Assembly: GCF_902497855.1 (NCBI RefSeq)
Contig: NZ_CABVHU010000028.1
Location: forward strand, 1-62,615
Length of the DNA: 62,615 bases
Direction of reading: 5' to 3'
Source: Pseudomonas fluorescens
Lineage (GTDB): Bacteria > Pseudomonadota > Gammaproteobacteria > Pseudomonadales > Pseudomonadaceae
Part shown: in pieces, positions 25,248-33,175 of the stretch
Numbering within the stretch: the first letter of the stretch is position 1
Layout: each line of letters begins with the position of its first letter
Notes under the pieces: generated by a model
Told to the model about the DNA's origin: nothing
Database searches by the model: none
The model's input: the letters and a program-made list of their open reading frames with translations, nothing else
Position numbers and translations under genes: made by a program

Positions 25248-25820
25248 TCAGCGCATTCCTGACCGGGTTGATCGAAATTTTCGGTTCTTGATGCGTATTT
25301 CGCTGGTCGCAATGACATCGATCCGGGACACCGGACTGCTCAGGCGTGCGAGGCGGGTATTGTGCTCGGCAATGATGTCATCGGCGGCCATGTTGTCGGT
25401 GTCGACTGTGGAATGGGCGTCGGCGGCGAGCACCACGTCATAGCCCAGTTTCAGGGCCTGGCGCACGGTGGCATTGACGCAATAGTCGGTTTGCAGGCCG
25501 CAGATGATCAGGCGCTCGACATCCCGCCGTTGCAGCATTTGCAGCAGAGGGGTTTGGTAAAAAGAATCCTGGCTGGTTTTTCGTACACGCAGGTCATGGG
25601 TTGATGTTTCCAGGCTTTCGGCCAACTGCCAGCCTTCGCTCCCCTGCTGTAGCAGGCTGTCCCTTTCCTCATGTTGAATCAGGATGACCGGGATGCCTGC
25701 TACGCGTGCCCTGGCGCTCAGGCCGTTGATGAGATCGATGACACGCTTGATCTCGAAGCATTCGTACTCGCCGACGCACAGCAAACGTTGGACGTCGATG
25801 ATCAGCAGTGCAGTGGTCAT
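25248..25820 (-). CDS. Cysteine hydrolase of the isochorismatase family
   Basis: Cytosolic hydrolase of 190 residues. The catalytic triad of the family is visible: Asp9 in LLIIDVQ, Lys81 in RVRKTSQ and Cys114 in QTDYCVNAT. Relatives hydrolyse nicotinamide, ureido compounds, carbamates or isochorismate. The C-terminus after residue 165 is a basic tail. It is 69 bp downstream of the ggt stop across a strong hairpin and 142 bp upstream of the desaturase start. An amide-cleaving role would fit the amidohydrolase neighbours, but no substrate can be named. Confidence 0.85.
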   Translation of the reverse strand: MTTALLIIDVQRLLCVGEYECFEIKRVIDLINGLSARARVAGIPVILIQHEERDSLLQQGSEGWQLAESLETSTHDLRVRKTSQDSFYQTPLLQMLQRRDVERLIICGLQTDYCVNATVRQALKLGYDVVLAADAHSTVDTDNMAADDIIAEHNTRLARLSSPVSRIDVIATSEIRIKNRKFRSTRSGMR

Positions 25821-25849
25821 GGTTCCTCCCTTGAAATGTCATGGGCTCA

Positions 25850-25875
25850 GGGGACGGAAAAACAGATCCGTCCCC
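25850..25875. repeat. Perfect 9-bp inverted repeat between ggt and the cysteine hydrolase gene
   Basis: GGGGACGGA (25850-25858) and TCCGTCCCC (25867-25875) form a strong hairpin with an 8-nt loop. It lies between two minus-strand genes, just below the ggt stop. The T-run is inside the loop on the minus strand, so it is not a textbook terminator. It may attenuate readthrough from ggt. Confidence 0.6.
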
Positions 25876-25889
25876 TTTGAAAAAGCCCC

Positions 25890-27617
25890 TCAGTAACCGA
25901 GCGACAACCCGGTGTTACGCCGCGGATCGTTCGCCCCGTAGAAGCGGTTCTTGCCTACCGGCTTGCCCTCCAGCGAAGGCGCGCCGACCAGGATCGCCGC
26001 CAGGTGGTTGGCGTCCTGGGGACCGGCAAACTTGTGGCCCCAACTTTCGAGCATCTTCACGGTATCCGGGCTGGTGGTGAAGGTTTCCAGGTTGGTCTCT
26101 TCCGGCAGCCACTGCTGGTGGAAACGGGGAGCGTCGACCGCTTCCTGGATGTTCATGCCGTAGTCGATCACGTTAAGCATGGTCAGCAGGGTCGCGGTGA
26201 TGATGCGGCTGCCGCCGGGAGTGCCGACGACCATCACCACTTTGCCGTCCTTGGTGACGATGGTCGGGCTCATGGACGACAGCGGTGCCTTGCCGGGCGC
26301 AATGGCGTTGGCCTCCCCTTGCACCAGGCCGTACATGTTCGGCACGCCGATCTTCGAGGTGAAGTCGTCCATTTCGTCGTTGAGGATGACCCCGGTCTTG
26401 CTGGCCATGACGCCGGCACCGAACCAGTCGTTGAGGGTGTAGGTGACCGACACCGCGTTGCCCCATTTGTCGACGATGGAGTAATGGGTGGTGTTGCTGC
26501 CTTCGTGGGGCGCTACCCCGGGTTTTAGCTCGCGGGATACGCCGGCCTTTTGCGGATTGATGGCGGCGCGGATTTTGGTCGCGTAGTTTTTATCCAGCAG
26601 GTGGGCGATCGGGTTTTTCACGAAGTCCGGGTCGCCGAGGTAACTATTGCGATCCACGTAGGCGTGACGCATCGCTTCGATCTGGTAGTGCATGCCCTGG
26701 GCCGAGTGGTAGCCCAGGTCTTTCATCGGGTAGCCTTCGAGAATGTTCATGATCTCGCAGATCACCACCCCGCCTGAGCTTGGCGGTGGCGCCGACACCA
26801 CGTGGTAGCCGCGGTAATCGCATTCGATCGGCGCCAGCTCCCGGGTCTTGTACTTGTCGAGGTCGGCCTGGGCGATGATGCCCTTGTTGGCCTGGCTGGA
26901 GGTGACGATGGCGTCGGCGACCCAACCCTTATAGAAACCGTCGGCGCCCTTCTCGGAGATTTCCCGCAGGGTCTTGCCCAAGTCCTTCTGCACCAGTTTC
27001 TGCCCGACCTGCATCGGCTCGCCATTGCTGAGGAAGATCGAGCCGGAATCCTTCATGTCTTTCTTGAACACGTCGGTTGCGTATTCCAGCAATTCGACAT
27101 CACCCTGTTCCAGCACAAACCCGTCTTCGGCGAGTTTGATCGCCGGGGCGATCACTTCCTTGCGCGGTTTGGTGCCGTACTTTTGCAAGGCCAGTTCCAT
27201 GCCGGACACGGTGCCCGGCACGCCGACGGCCAGGTGGCCACGGGTACTCAGTTCAGGGACGACGTTGCCTTCCTTGTCGAGGTACATATCGGCGGTGGCC
27301 GCCAGCGGCGCCTTTTCGCGGAAATCGAGGAAGGTCTTGCGCCCGTCCGCCAGTTGAATGGTCATGAAACCACCGCCGCCCAGGTTGCCCGCCGCGGGAT
27401 ACACCACCGCCAGCGCATACCCCACCGCGACCGCGGCATCGACGGCGTTGCCACCGTTCTTGAGCACATCGACGCCCACATGGCTGGCCAGATGCTGCGC
27501 GGTGACCACCATGCCGTTTTCGGCCGCGACCGGGGCCACGGAGGCGGCGTGAGCCATCAGGCAGCTCAGCGCCAACGAGGACGCAATGAGCGATTTGGCA
27601 AAAGGTTCGAACTTCAT
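25890..27617 (-). CDS. ggt: Periplasmic gamma-glutamyltransferase
   Basis: N-terminal-nucleophile hydrolase of 575 residues that cleaves the gamma-glutamyl bond of glutathione and related compounds. Residues 1-25 form a Sec signal ending AHA. The precursor should cut itself before Thr376 (in GSNTTHYS) into a large and a small subunit. The downstream substrate-binding motifs PLSSMSPTIV and GTPGGSRIITA are present. ATG 27617 begins the signal peptide; the frame upstream runs into the divergent ogt region. It is preceded by a short gap shared with ogt and is probably transcribed alone. Confidence 0.95.
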   Translation of the reverse strand: MKFEPFAKSLIASSLALSCLMAHAASVAPVAAENGMVVTAQHLASHVGVDVLKNGGNAVDAAVAVGYALAVVYPAAGNLGGGGFMTIQLADGRKTFLDFREKAPLAATADMYLDKEGNVVPELSTRGHLAVGVPGTVSGMELALQKYGTKPRKEVIAPAIKLAEDGFVLEQGDVELLEYATDVFKKDMKDSGSIFLSNGEPMQVGQKLVQKDLGKTLREISEKGADGFYKGWVADAIVTSSQANKGIIAQADLDKYKTRELAPIECDYRGYHVVSAPPPSSGGVVICEIMNILEGYPMKDLGYHSAQGMHYQIEAMRHAYVDRNSYLGDPDFVKNPIAHLLDKNYATKIRAAINPQKAGVSRELKPGVAPHEGSNTTHYSIVDKWGNAVSVTYTLNDWFGAGVMASKTGVILNDEMDDFTSKIGVPNMYGLVQGEANAIAPGKAPLSSMSPTIVTKDGKVVMVVGTPGGSRIITATLLTMLNVIDYGMNIQEAVDAPRFHQQWLPEETNLETFTTSPDTVKMLESWGHKFAGPQDANHLAAILVGAPSLEGKPVGKNRFYGANDPRRNTGLSLGY

Positions 27618-27770
27618 GAGTCGGTCTCTTTTTGTTTTTTTGGCTCTGTAAAAAAAACAGAGGAAACGGTTCAAGAACAGTAGGCAAGTATGGCTGGGAT
27701 TGCGTATTGCGCCTCCCCGTCGAGGCAGTATGCTTGGCTCCTTATTGGCACTTCTGTGGGGTCTGCCTGC

Positions 27771-28283
27771 ATGACATACACCTGCACGACCATGGCGTCG
27801 CCGGTTGGCGAGCTGAAGCTGGTGGCGAACGGCGCGCGACTGGCGGCCATCCTCTGGGAAAACGACAGGCCGAACCGGGTGCTGCTGGGGCCGATGAGCG
27901 AAGATCCGGACAACCCGATCCTCGTGCGCACCGCACAACAGCTGAAGGAATACTTCGCCGGCACACGCCACCGTTTCGGGCTGGAGCTGGATTTTGTCGG
28001 GACCGAGTTTCAAAAGAAGGTCTGGGCGGCGCTGCTGACCATTCCGTTCGGCGAGACGCGCAGCTATAGCCAGATTGCCGAGCAGATCGGCAATCCAAGT
28101 GCGGTCCGGGCCGTGGGTGCGGCGAATGGCAAGAATCCGATATCGATTGTGGCGCCCTGTCATCGGGTGATTGGTGCGTCGGGGAAACTCACCGGGTTTG
28201 CCGGTGGGCTCGAGGCCAAGGAGTGGTTGTTGACGCTTGAGGGCGGGCAATGGGGCAGCACTGGCCGACTGGAAGGCTTCTGA
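27771..28283 (+). CDS. ogt: Methylated-DNA-protein cysteine methyltransferase
   Basis: Suicide DNA-repair protein of 170 residues that takes the alkyl group from O6-alkylguanine. The acceptor Cys130 lies in the invariant PCHRV, and the helix-turn-helix with the arginine finger is in SYSQIAEQIGNPSAVRAVGAANGKNP just before it. Length and lack of an Ada-type N-terminal domain make it the Ogt kind. The ATG at 27771 is chosen because conserved sequence starts there; earlier in-frame starts add unconserved residues. Divergent from ggt. Confidence 0.93.
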   Translation: MTYTCTTMASPVGELKLVANGARLAAILWENDRPNRVLLGPMSEDPDNPILVRTAQQLKEYFAGTRHRFGLELDFVGTEFQKKVWAALLTIPFGETRSYSQIAEQIGNPSAVRAVGAANGKNPISIVAPCHRVIGASGKLTGFAGGLEAKEWLLTLEGGQWGSTGRLEGF

Positions 28284-28288
28284 TTTCC

Positions 28289-28517
28289 TGTAGGAGCCGG
28301 CTTGTCGGATCGCCGCACCGCAGCGAAGGCATTTTCACGGGCGATACAAGGCTTGAGGCCGCCGATTATGTAGGAGCTGGCTTGCCAGCGAAGGCGATTT
28401 CATGGCCGATTCAAGACTTGAGACTGTTGATTATGTAGGAGCTGGCTTGCCAGCGAAGGCATTTTCACGGGTGATACAAGGCTTGAGGCCGCCTTCGCTG
28501 GCAAGCCAGCTCCTACA
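28289..28517. repeat. REP cluster with a 65-bp tandem spacing
   Basis: Forward REPs of the GTAGGAGCTGGCTTGCCAGC type begin at 28289, 28369 and 28434, and an inverted one ends at 28517. The spacer between the later copies, ATTTTCACGG...CAAGGCTTGAGGC, is repeated. The first copy has TCGGATCGCCGCACCG where the others have CCAG, which makes its unit 80 instead of 65 bp. No gene is seen between ogt and the hemerythrin gene. Confidence 0.85.
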
Positions 28518-28577
28518 GGGGATCGTGTACACCCGTTCTCTTCCGTCAGAATGCGCCCCTGTCAGACGAAAACGCCT

Positions 28578-29015
28578 TCAAGACAGCTGGGCCTTGAACT
28601 CCTTCAGGTATTGCCCCGCCAAGGTTTCTTTCTGCTGGTCGTCGAGCAGCTTGCCGGCCTGTTGGAAGAACTTCTGCTCTTCTTCCTTCAGGTGGTGATG
28701 GACCTTATCCGCGAGCTTTTTCGCGGTCGCCAGCCAGGCCGGGCTGGACATCTCGGTCTCGTCGAGCGTCTCCATCATTTCATCCATCTCGTGATGTTCG
28801 GCGATCGCATGGCGGCTGAGGTCGACACCGTTGTCGAATTCCATCAGCGGGATGTAGAAATGCCGCTCTTCCGCGGTTTCGTGAGCCTGGAGTTCGGACT
28901 TGAGCTGCTTGTAGGCCTCGACGCGCTCCGGGGTGTCGCCGCTGGTCTCTATCAGCGCGTCGGCGTAGTTGCGTTGGCGGTCGTGGCTTTCACGCAAGGC
29001 TTCAAAAATATTCAC
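28578..29015 (-). CDS. Hemerythrin domain-containing protein
   Basis: Four-helix-bundle di-iron protein of 145 residues, likely cytoplasmic. Metal-ligand candidates are His11 (ESHDRQR), His45 and Glu49 (QAHETAEERH), His52, the HAIAEHHEMDE histidines near 69-75 and the VHHHLKEEE cluster near 105. Such proteins bind O2, NO or iron and often act in nitrosative or oxidative stress repair. That would fit a denitrifier, but the gene is far from the nos cluster. It is monocistronic and divergent from the next GNAT gene. Confidence 0.88.
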   Translation of the reverse strand: MNIFEALRESHDRQRNYADALIETSGDTPERVEAYKQLKSELQAHETAEERHFYIPLMEFDNGVDLSRHAIAEHHEMDEMMETLDETEMSSPAWLATAKKLADKVHHHLKEEEQKFFQQAGKLLDDQQKETLAGQYLKEFKAQLS

Positions 29016-29164
29016 GGGTTGTCCTCATGGGCTGCGCTCTGGATGACGCTGTCTAGGCTAGACATCTGCTTGCGAACGAGGGTTCCACCTTAGGACTGGA
29101 ACAACGCCCTCGCGCCGCGATAGGCTTGGGAATGTTGTCCGCCCCAGCCATAAGGAAATAGCTC

Positions 29165-29587
29165 ATGAAATTGCGAATCGAACAGTCGCAAAATCCCACG
29201 GATGAAGAGCGTCAGGCCATCCTGCTGCCGTTGCGCGCCTATAACGCGCAAAAAGCCGGGGTCTCGACGCCGGAGCCCATTGCCTTGCTGGTGCGCGATG
29301 AAAGCGGCGAGATTCTTGGAGGGCTTCACGGTCGAGTGTTTTACCGATGGTTGTACATCGACCTGCTGTCGGTGCCGGAACAGGCCCGGAGACAGGGCAT
29401 CGGTTCGACGCTGATGCAGATGGCCGAAGACCTGGCGCGGGAGAAGGGCTGCATCGGGGTCTGGCTCGACACCTTCGACTTCCAGGCGCCGGCGTTCTAC
29501 AGGAAGCTGGGTTACAGCGAGTTGGGGCAGATTGCTGACTATCCGCCGGGGCACACGCGCTTTTTCTTCCAGAAGCGCCTCGCGTAG
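29165..29587 (+). CDS. GNAT-family N-acetyltransferase
   Basis: Protein of 140 residues with the acetyl-CoA loop QARRQGIGSTLM at about 73-84 and a C-terminal APAFYRKLGYSELG. The N-terminus starts with two short strands and a helix, as in the YhbS/RimI-like GNATs. TAAGGAAATAGCTC precedes the ATG, giving a reasonable ribosome site. Substrate unknown. A REP pair follows the stop immediately. Confidence 0.87.
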   Translation: MKLRIEQSQNPTDEERQAILLPLRAYNAQKAGVSTPEPIALLVRDESGEILGGLHGRVFYRWLYIDLLSVPEQARRQGIGSTLMQMAEDLAREKGCIGVWLDTFDFQAPAFYRKLGYSELGQIADYPPGHTRFFFQKRLA

Positions 29588-29591
29588 ACCT

Positions 29592-29682
29592 TGTAGGAGC
29601 CGGCTTGCCGGCGAAGGCGGTGTGTCAGGCGACGTTGATCTCGCCAGTGAGGGCCTCTTCGCTGGCAAGCCAGCTCCTACAG
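29592..29682. repeat. Paired REP element
   Basis: A forward GTAGGAGCCGGCTTGCCGGC and an inverted GCTGGCAAGCCAGCTCCTAC lie about 50 bp apart, between the convergent GNAT and lipoprotein genes. The structure may also end transcription. Confidence 0.85.
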
Positions 29683-29704
29683 GGGATGTGTGGTGCCCGT
29701 CGGG

Positions 29705-30055
29705 TCAGAGGCAGGTCGCCAGCGCCGCCAACCGGCGCTTGGCGACAAAGTCATCCTTCTGCGCGTAGTAGTTCAACAGCGTTCCGGAGGCATCGGTGGT
29801 CACGTCGACAAAGGCTTCCGCCGAGCGCGTGTAAACGGTGGACCCGCCCTTCTTGCCCGGCTGCAGATACGCACTGGCATCGACCCCGAACACCGCCTCG
29901 TCCTGCCAGGAAAACTGCACGCACTGGGCGACGACTTTTTCCGGCTTGTTCGAGGTCATGGTCTTGTACGGGGTTCCCGTGCGGGCATCGTTCATCGTCG
30001 AGCCTGCACAGCCGGCCAGCAAGGTTACGGCCAGCGCCACCATCAGAATTCGCAT
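29705..30055 (-). CDS. Small lipoprotein of unknown function
   Basis: Exported protein of 116 residues with a lipobox LAGC (Cys16), so a lipidated periplasmic protein. After the lipid anchor it is polar, with Cys45 and a C-terminal Cys near the end (ATCL). No family motif is recognised. It is minus-strand and monocistronic. The following plus-strand gene begins 149 bp beyond its start. Confidence 0.75.
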   Translation of the reverse strand: MRILMVALAVTLLAGCAGSTMNDARTGTPYKTMTSNKPEKVVAQCVQFSWQDEAVFGVDASAYLQPGKKGGSTVYTRSAEAFVDVTTDASGTLLNYYAQKDDFVAKRRLAALATCL

Positions 30056-30204
30056 TGCGTTCGCTCATCAGGAAAAAGCGGACTGTATCACCGCGGCACT
30101 GTGTTTCGTTCTGCTTTACTTCATTTATACCGCGACACCGGGTGCCGATTCGCGCACCCTGTCGCGCCATTAACGCTGCATCGCGCCTTTTTCTGGAACG
30201 ACCC

Positions 30205-30453
30205 ATGACACCCAATGCCGAATACTACAAACCGACCGCTGAATACGCCGACAAGCTGATCAGCCAGATCGGCCAGACGCCTTCCTGGATCGCCAAGCGA
30301 ATTGGCGTCACGGACAAGCGGATTCGCTACATCCTCGACGGCGAACGCACCGTCAAAGGTGAAACCACGCCGATCCAGATGACCTACCCCGAGCAGTTTG
30401 CCCTCGAGTGCCTGGCCGCTGCGGCTAAAGCCAGCAAGAAGCAGTCTGCGTAA
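30205..30453 (+). CDS. Small helix-turn-helix-like protein
   Basis: Protein of 82 residues. WIAKRIGVTDKRIRYILDGERTVKGE (about 28-53) has the shape of a phage/Cro-type helix-turn-helix, and the tail is an Ala/Lys-rich helix (CLAAAAKASKKQSA). It may bind DNA, but the motif is short and unverified. The start at 30205 is chosen because the long frame upstream overlaps the lipoprotein gene and has REP-derived sequence. It is 20 bp before the next gene and probably co-transcribed. Confidence 0.7.
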   Translation: MTPNAEYYKPTAEYADKLISQIGQTPSWIAKRIGVTDKRIRYILDGERTVKGETTPIQMTYPEQFALECLAAAAKASKKQSA

Positions 30454-30473
30454 TCCATTTTCAAGGAGCGACC

Positions 30474-30803
30474 ATGGCGGCAAGCGAACAGCAACACGAG
30501 CAGGCGCTGAAGAGATTTCTCGATGAGCGCCCCGAACTGAGCGCCGAACTCGACAACCTCAACCCGCTGCTGGCCCAGGCCAAGGGTGAATCTGCGGCGC
30601 AGTACCGCGATGAACGCCTGCATGAAGCCTTCGAGGCGGAAGCCGAGCGTCTCGGGCTGTTTGCCTGGGAACTGACCCTGCAGTTGACCGCCGCAACGCC
30701 GGAGGACTATCAGGCCCAGCGCATGGAAGTCCACAAGGAAGTGGCCGAAATGGCCGGTATGGACTGGCTGGAGTATTGCGAGTTATATGGATTAAGCCAG
30801 TAA
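30474..30803 (+). CDS. DUF6388-type protein
   Basis: Helical protein of 109 residues rich in Glu and Ala (LHEAFEAEAERLGLFAWELTLQLTA near 43-66). From memory it matches the Pseudomonas family called DUF6388. No catalytic motif is visible. AAGGAG precedes the ATG by 7 nt. It sits 20 bp after the small helix-turn-helix gene and 28 bp before the DUF1275 gene, so the three may form an operon. Function unknown. Confidence 0.75.
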   Translation: MAASEQQHEQALKRFLDERPELSAELDNLNPLLAQAKGESAAQYRDERLHEAFEAEAERLGLFAWELTLQLTAATPEDYQAQRMEVHKEVAEMAGMDWLEYCELYGLSQ

Positions 30804-30831
30804 CCCTCCCCGCTCAAGGATGTATCCAACG

Positions 30832-31536
30832 ATGCTGCCTTCGTCCTCCAGTACCCACGCCAGTCCGGGCCATCTGCATATCCAGAAATGGCGCGGGCGC
30901 ATCGGCCTGTCGCTGGTGGCCGCACTCTCGGTTCTGGCCGGGATGACCGATGCCATCGGCTTCATGGCCAGCGGCGACTTCGTTTCCTTCATGAGCGGCA
31001 ACACCACCCGTCTCGCCGTGGCCATCAGCGACGGCGACATGGGTCTGACTTTGCGCCTGACGATCCTCGTGGCCACGTTCGTCATCGGCAACGCCCTGGG
31101 CATCGTCGTCAGCCGTCTCGGCGGCCGGCGGGCGCTGCCCTTGCTGCTGTGCATCGCCACCCTGCTGTGCGGTGCTGCTGCCTGGCCTTATGAAGAACAG
31201 CTGCCGGCGTTGCTGGCGGCGATCATCGCCATGGGCATGCTCAATGCCGCGGTGGAGGAAGTGAACGGCCTGCCGGTCGGCCTGACCTATGTCACCGGCG
31301 CCCTGTCGCGCTTCGGTCGCGGCCTGGGGCGCTGGATGCTCGGCGAACGGCGCAATGGCTGGCGGGTACAGTTGATCCCCTGGGCCGGGATGTTTGCCGG
31401 CGCGGTGCTGGGGGCGGTGCTGGAGCATCATCTTGGGCTCAGGGCGCTGTTTGTCAGCGGGTTGTTGGCGGGTGGGATCGGGGTGCTGTCGTTGAAGATT
31501 CCGCGGCGGTGGCAGTTGGGGTATATGCCGCGTTGA
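30832..31536 (+). CDS. DUF1275/YoaK-family membrane protein
   Basis: Inner-membrane protein of about 234 residues with six hydrophobic segments. The family signatures SGDFVSFMSGNTTRLA (about 50-65) and VTGALSRFGRGLGR (about 157-170) are present. The family is usually called YoaK or DUF1275; its transport or enzymatic role is unproven. ATG 30832 is preferred because AAGGA lies 11 nt upstream; ATG 30820 would start inside that ribosome site. Confidence 0.85.
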   Translation: MLPSSSSTHASPGHLHIQKWRGRIGLSLVAALSVLAGMTDAIGFMASGDFVSFMSGNTTRLAVAISDGDMGLTLRLTILVATFVIGNALGIVVSRLGGRRALPLLLCIATLLCGAAAWPYEEQLPALLAAIIAMGMLNAAVEEVNGLPVGLTYVTGALSRFGRGLGRWMLGERRNGWRVQLIPWAGMFAGAVLGAVLEHHLGLRALFVSGLLAGGIGVLSLKIPRRWQLGYMPR

Positions 31537-31548
31537 AGCCTTTGCTGG

Positions 31549-31728
31549 GATCGTTCCCACGCTCTGCGTGGGAATGCAGCCCGGGACGCTCTGCGTCCCT
31601 GCCGAAGCGGACGCAGAGCGTCCATCGAGGCATTCCCACGCGGGAGCGTGGGAACGATCAGTGAAATCCACCACAGAACCCTGTGGGAGCGGGCTTGCTC
31701 GCGAAGGGGGCAACTCGGTCTCAAAGCA
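31549..31728. repeat. Composite repeat: palindromic GTTCCCACGC element plus a single REP
   Basis: 31549-31660 begins GATCGTTCCCACGCTCTGCG and ends in its inverted counterpart, with a second internal palindrome GGACGCTCTGCGTCC / GGACGCAGAGCGTCC-like. After 20 bp follows a REP GTGGGAGCGGGCTTGCTCGCGAAGG and the tail ACTCGGTCTCAAA. The same order recurs at 35270-35440. It separates the DUF1275 and tus genes. Confidence 0.82.
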
Positions 31729-31749
31729 AACGCACTTAGCCGCCCCACC

Positions 31750-31763
31750 GATAAAGCTTTATC
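31750..31763. promoter_or_regulatory. 14-bp palindrome upstream of tusD
   Basis: GATAAAGCTTTATC is a perfect palindrome 30 bp before the tusD start. It could be an operator or simply AT-rich promoter DNA. Confidence 0.3.
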
Positions 31764-31793
31764 ATGACCGCAGTTCCGCTGATCGAGTCCGTC

Positions 31794-32186
31794 ATGAAGT
31801 TCGCCATCGCGCTGTTTTCCGCCGCCCATGCGCCCTCCTCGCGCCGCGCCTTGCTGTTTGCCCAGGCCGCGCTGGCCGGCGGGCATGAGATTGTCCGGCT
31901 GTTTTTCTATCAGGACGGCGTTCATAACGCCTCCGGTAGCGTGGTCACCCCCCAGGATGAGCTGGATTTGCCCAGGCAATGGCGCACCTTCGTCACCGAA
32001 CATCAACTGGACGGCGTCGTCTGTATCGCCGCCGCTCTGCGCCGTGGCGTGTTGAACGAAGAAGAAGCCGGGCGCTATCAGCGCGAAGCGGTTGCCGTGG
32101 CCGCGCCATGGGAATTGTCCGGGCTGGGCCAGTTGCACGACGCGGTGCAGGACGCTGACCGCCTGATCTGTTTCGGAGGCGCATGA
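31794..32186 (+). CDS. tusD: TusD, sulfur-relay subunit
   Basis: Subunit of 130 residues of the hexameric TusBCD complex that passes persulfide sulfur from TusA toward TusE and MnmA for tRNA 2-thiouridine. The acceptor Cys77 lies in DGVVCIAAAL, and the fold is the DsrE-like one, with SAAHAPSSRRALLFAQAAL near the N-terminus. ATG 31794 begins MKFAIALFS; ATG 31764 would add ten non-conserved residues. First gene of tusDCBE, 1 nt before tusC. Confidence 0.93.
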   Translation: MKFAIALFSAAHAPSSRRALLFAQAALAGGHEIVRLFFYQDGVHNASGSVVTPQDELDLPRQWRTFVTEHQLDGVVCIAAALRRGVLNEEEAGRYQREAVAVAAPWELSGLGQLHDAVQDADRLICFGGA

Positions 32187-32187
32187 A

Positions 32188-32550
32188 ATGCCCAGATCCT
32201 TGCTGATTATCAGCCGTCAGTCTCCCTGGTCCGGGCCGGGCGCACGGGAAGCGCTGGACATCGTACTGGCCGGCGGCGCTTTCGATTTGCCGATCGGCCT
32301 GCTGTTTCTCGATGATGGCGTATTTCAGCTCGCCGCAAACCAGGACGCCAGGGCTTTGCAGCAAAAAGACCTGAGCGCCAACCTGCAGGCGCTGCCGATG
32401 TTCGGCGTCGAAGACCTGTTCGTCTGCGGCGACAGCGCGGCCGAACGCGGCCTGGATCCCAAGGCGTTATCGCTCGAAGAGGCCCAGGTGCTGACCGTCG
32501 GCGAAATCACCGCCCTCATTGACCGTTACCACCAGGTGATCACCCTCTGA
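32188..32550 (+). CDS. tusC: TusC, sulfur-relay subunit
   Basis: Protein of 120 residues of the DsrF-like family, the second subunit of TusBCD. The recognisable blocks are REALDIVLAGGAFDLPIGLLFLDDGVF (20-45) and MFGVEDLFVCGDS near 70. It has a structural rather than catalytic role in the sulfur relay. The start lies 1 nt after the tusD stop, and its stop overlaps the tusB start by 1 nt (TGATG). Confidence 0.93.
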   Translation: MPRSLLIISRQSPWSGPGAREALDIVLAGGAFDLPIGLLFLDDGVFQLAANQDARALQQKDLSANLQALPMFGVEDLFVCGDSAAERGLDPKALSLEEAQVLTVGEITALIDRYHQVITL

Positions 32551-32843
32551 TGTCGACTTTGCATGTGTTGTCCCATTCCCCTTTCGGCGACGATCGCCTG
32601 ACCAGCTGCCTGCGCGTGATCGGCGCCGAGGATGCGCTGCTGCTGTCTGGCGACGCGGCCTATGCCTTGCAACCAGGTACCGCCCCGTTCAATACCCTGG
32701 GCACCCGCGGCCTGAAGTTGTTTGTGTTGGCTGAAGACGCCCAGGCCCGCGACCTGCAAACGCCGGACTGGGCGAAGGCCATCGACTACCCGGCCTTCGT
32801 CGAGCTGTCGATCCGCTACGACAAGGTCAACAGTTGGCTATGA
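32550..32843 (+). CDS. tusB: TusB, sulfur-relay subunit
   Basis: Protein of 97 residues, DsrH-like, the third TusBCD subunit. Typical residues are LHVLSHSPFGDDR at the N-terminus and LLLSGDAAYAL near 33. Shares an overlapping stop/start with tusC and overlaps tusE by 4 nt (ATGA), so the four genes are translationally coupled. Confidence 0.92.
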   Translation: MSTLHVLSHSPFGDDRLTSCLRVIGAEDALLLSGDAAYALQPGTAPFNTLGTRGLKLFVLAEDAQARDLQTPDWAKAIDYPAFVELSIRYDKVNSWL

Positions 32844-33175
32844 AAGTCCTGACCGTGGGCGCCCGCGCCATCGAGCTGGACAAGGACGGTTTTCTGCTCG
32901 AACTGAGCGACTGGTCCTCTGAGGTCGCCAGCGCCCTCGCCGCCGCCGAAGACATCGAGTTGAGCCCCGAACACTGGGAGATCCTCGAATTGCTGCGCAG
33001 TTTCTACAGCGAATTCCAGCTGTCCCCCGCCACGCGCCCGCTGATCAAGTACACCGCATTGAAACTCGGGCCGGACAAAGGCAACAGCCTGCACCTGAAC
33101 CGACTGTTCAAAGGCACCCCTGCCAAACTCGCCGCGAAACTGGCGGGCCTGCCCAAACCGACGAATTGCTTATGA
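32840..33175 (+). CDS. tusE: TusE, sulfur-relay acceptor
   Basis: DsrC-like protein of 111 residues that accepts sulfur from TusBCD and hands it to MnmA. The catalytic cysteine is the penultimate residue (TNCL, Cys110), as the family requires. Upstream conserved blocks are EDIELSPEHWEILELLRSFYSEFQLSPA and TALKLGPDKGNSLHLNRLFKG. The start at 32840 overlaps tusB by 4 nt; the in-frame TTG two codons earlier is less likely. Confidence 0.93.
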   Translation: MKVLTVGARAIELDKDGFLLELSDWSSEVASALAAAEDIELSPEHWEILELLRSFYSEFQLSPATRPLIKYTALKLGPDKGNSLHLNRLFKGTPAKLAAKLAGLPKPTNCL

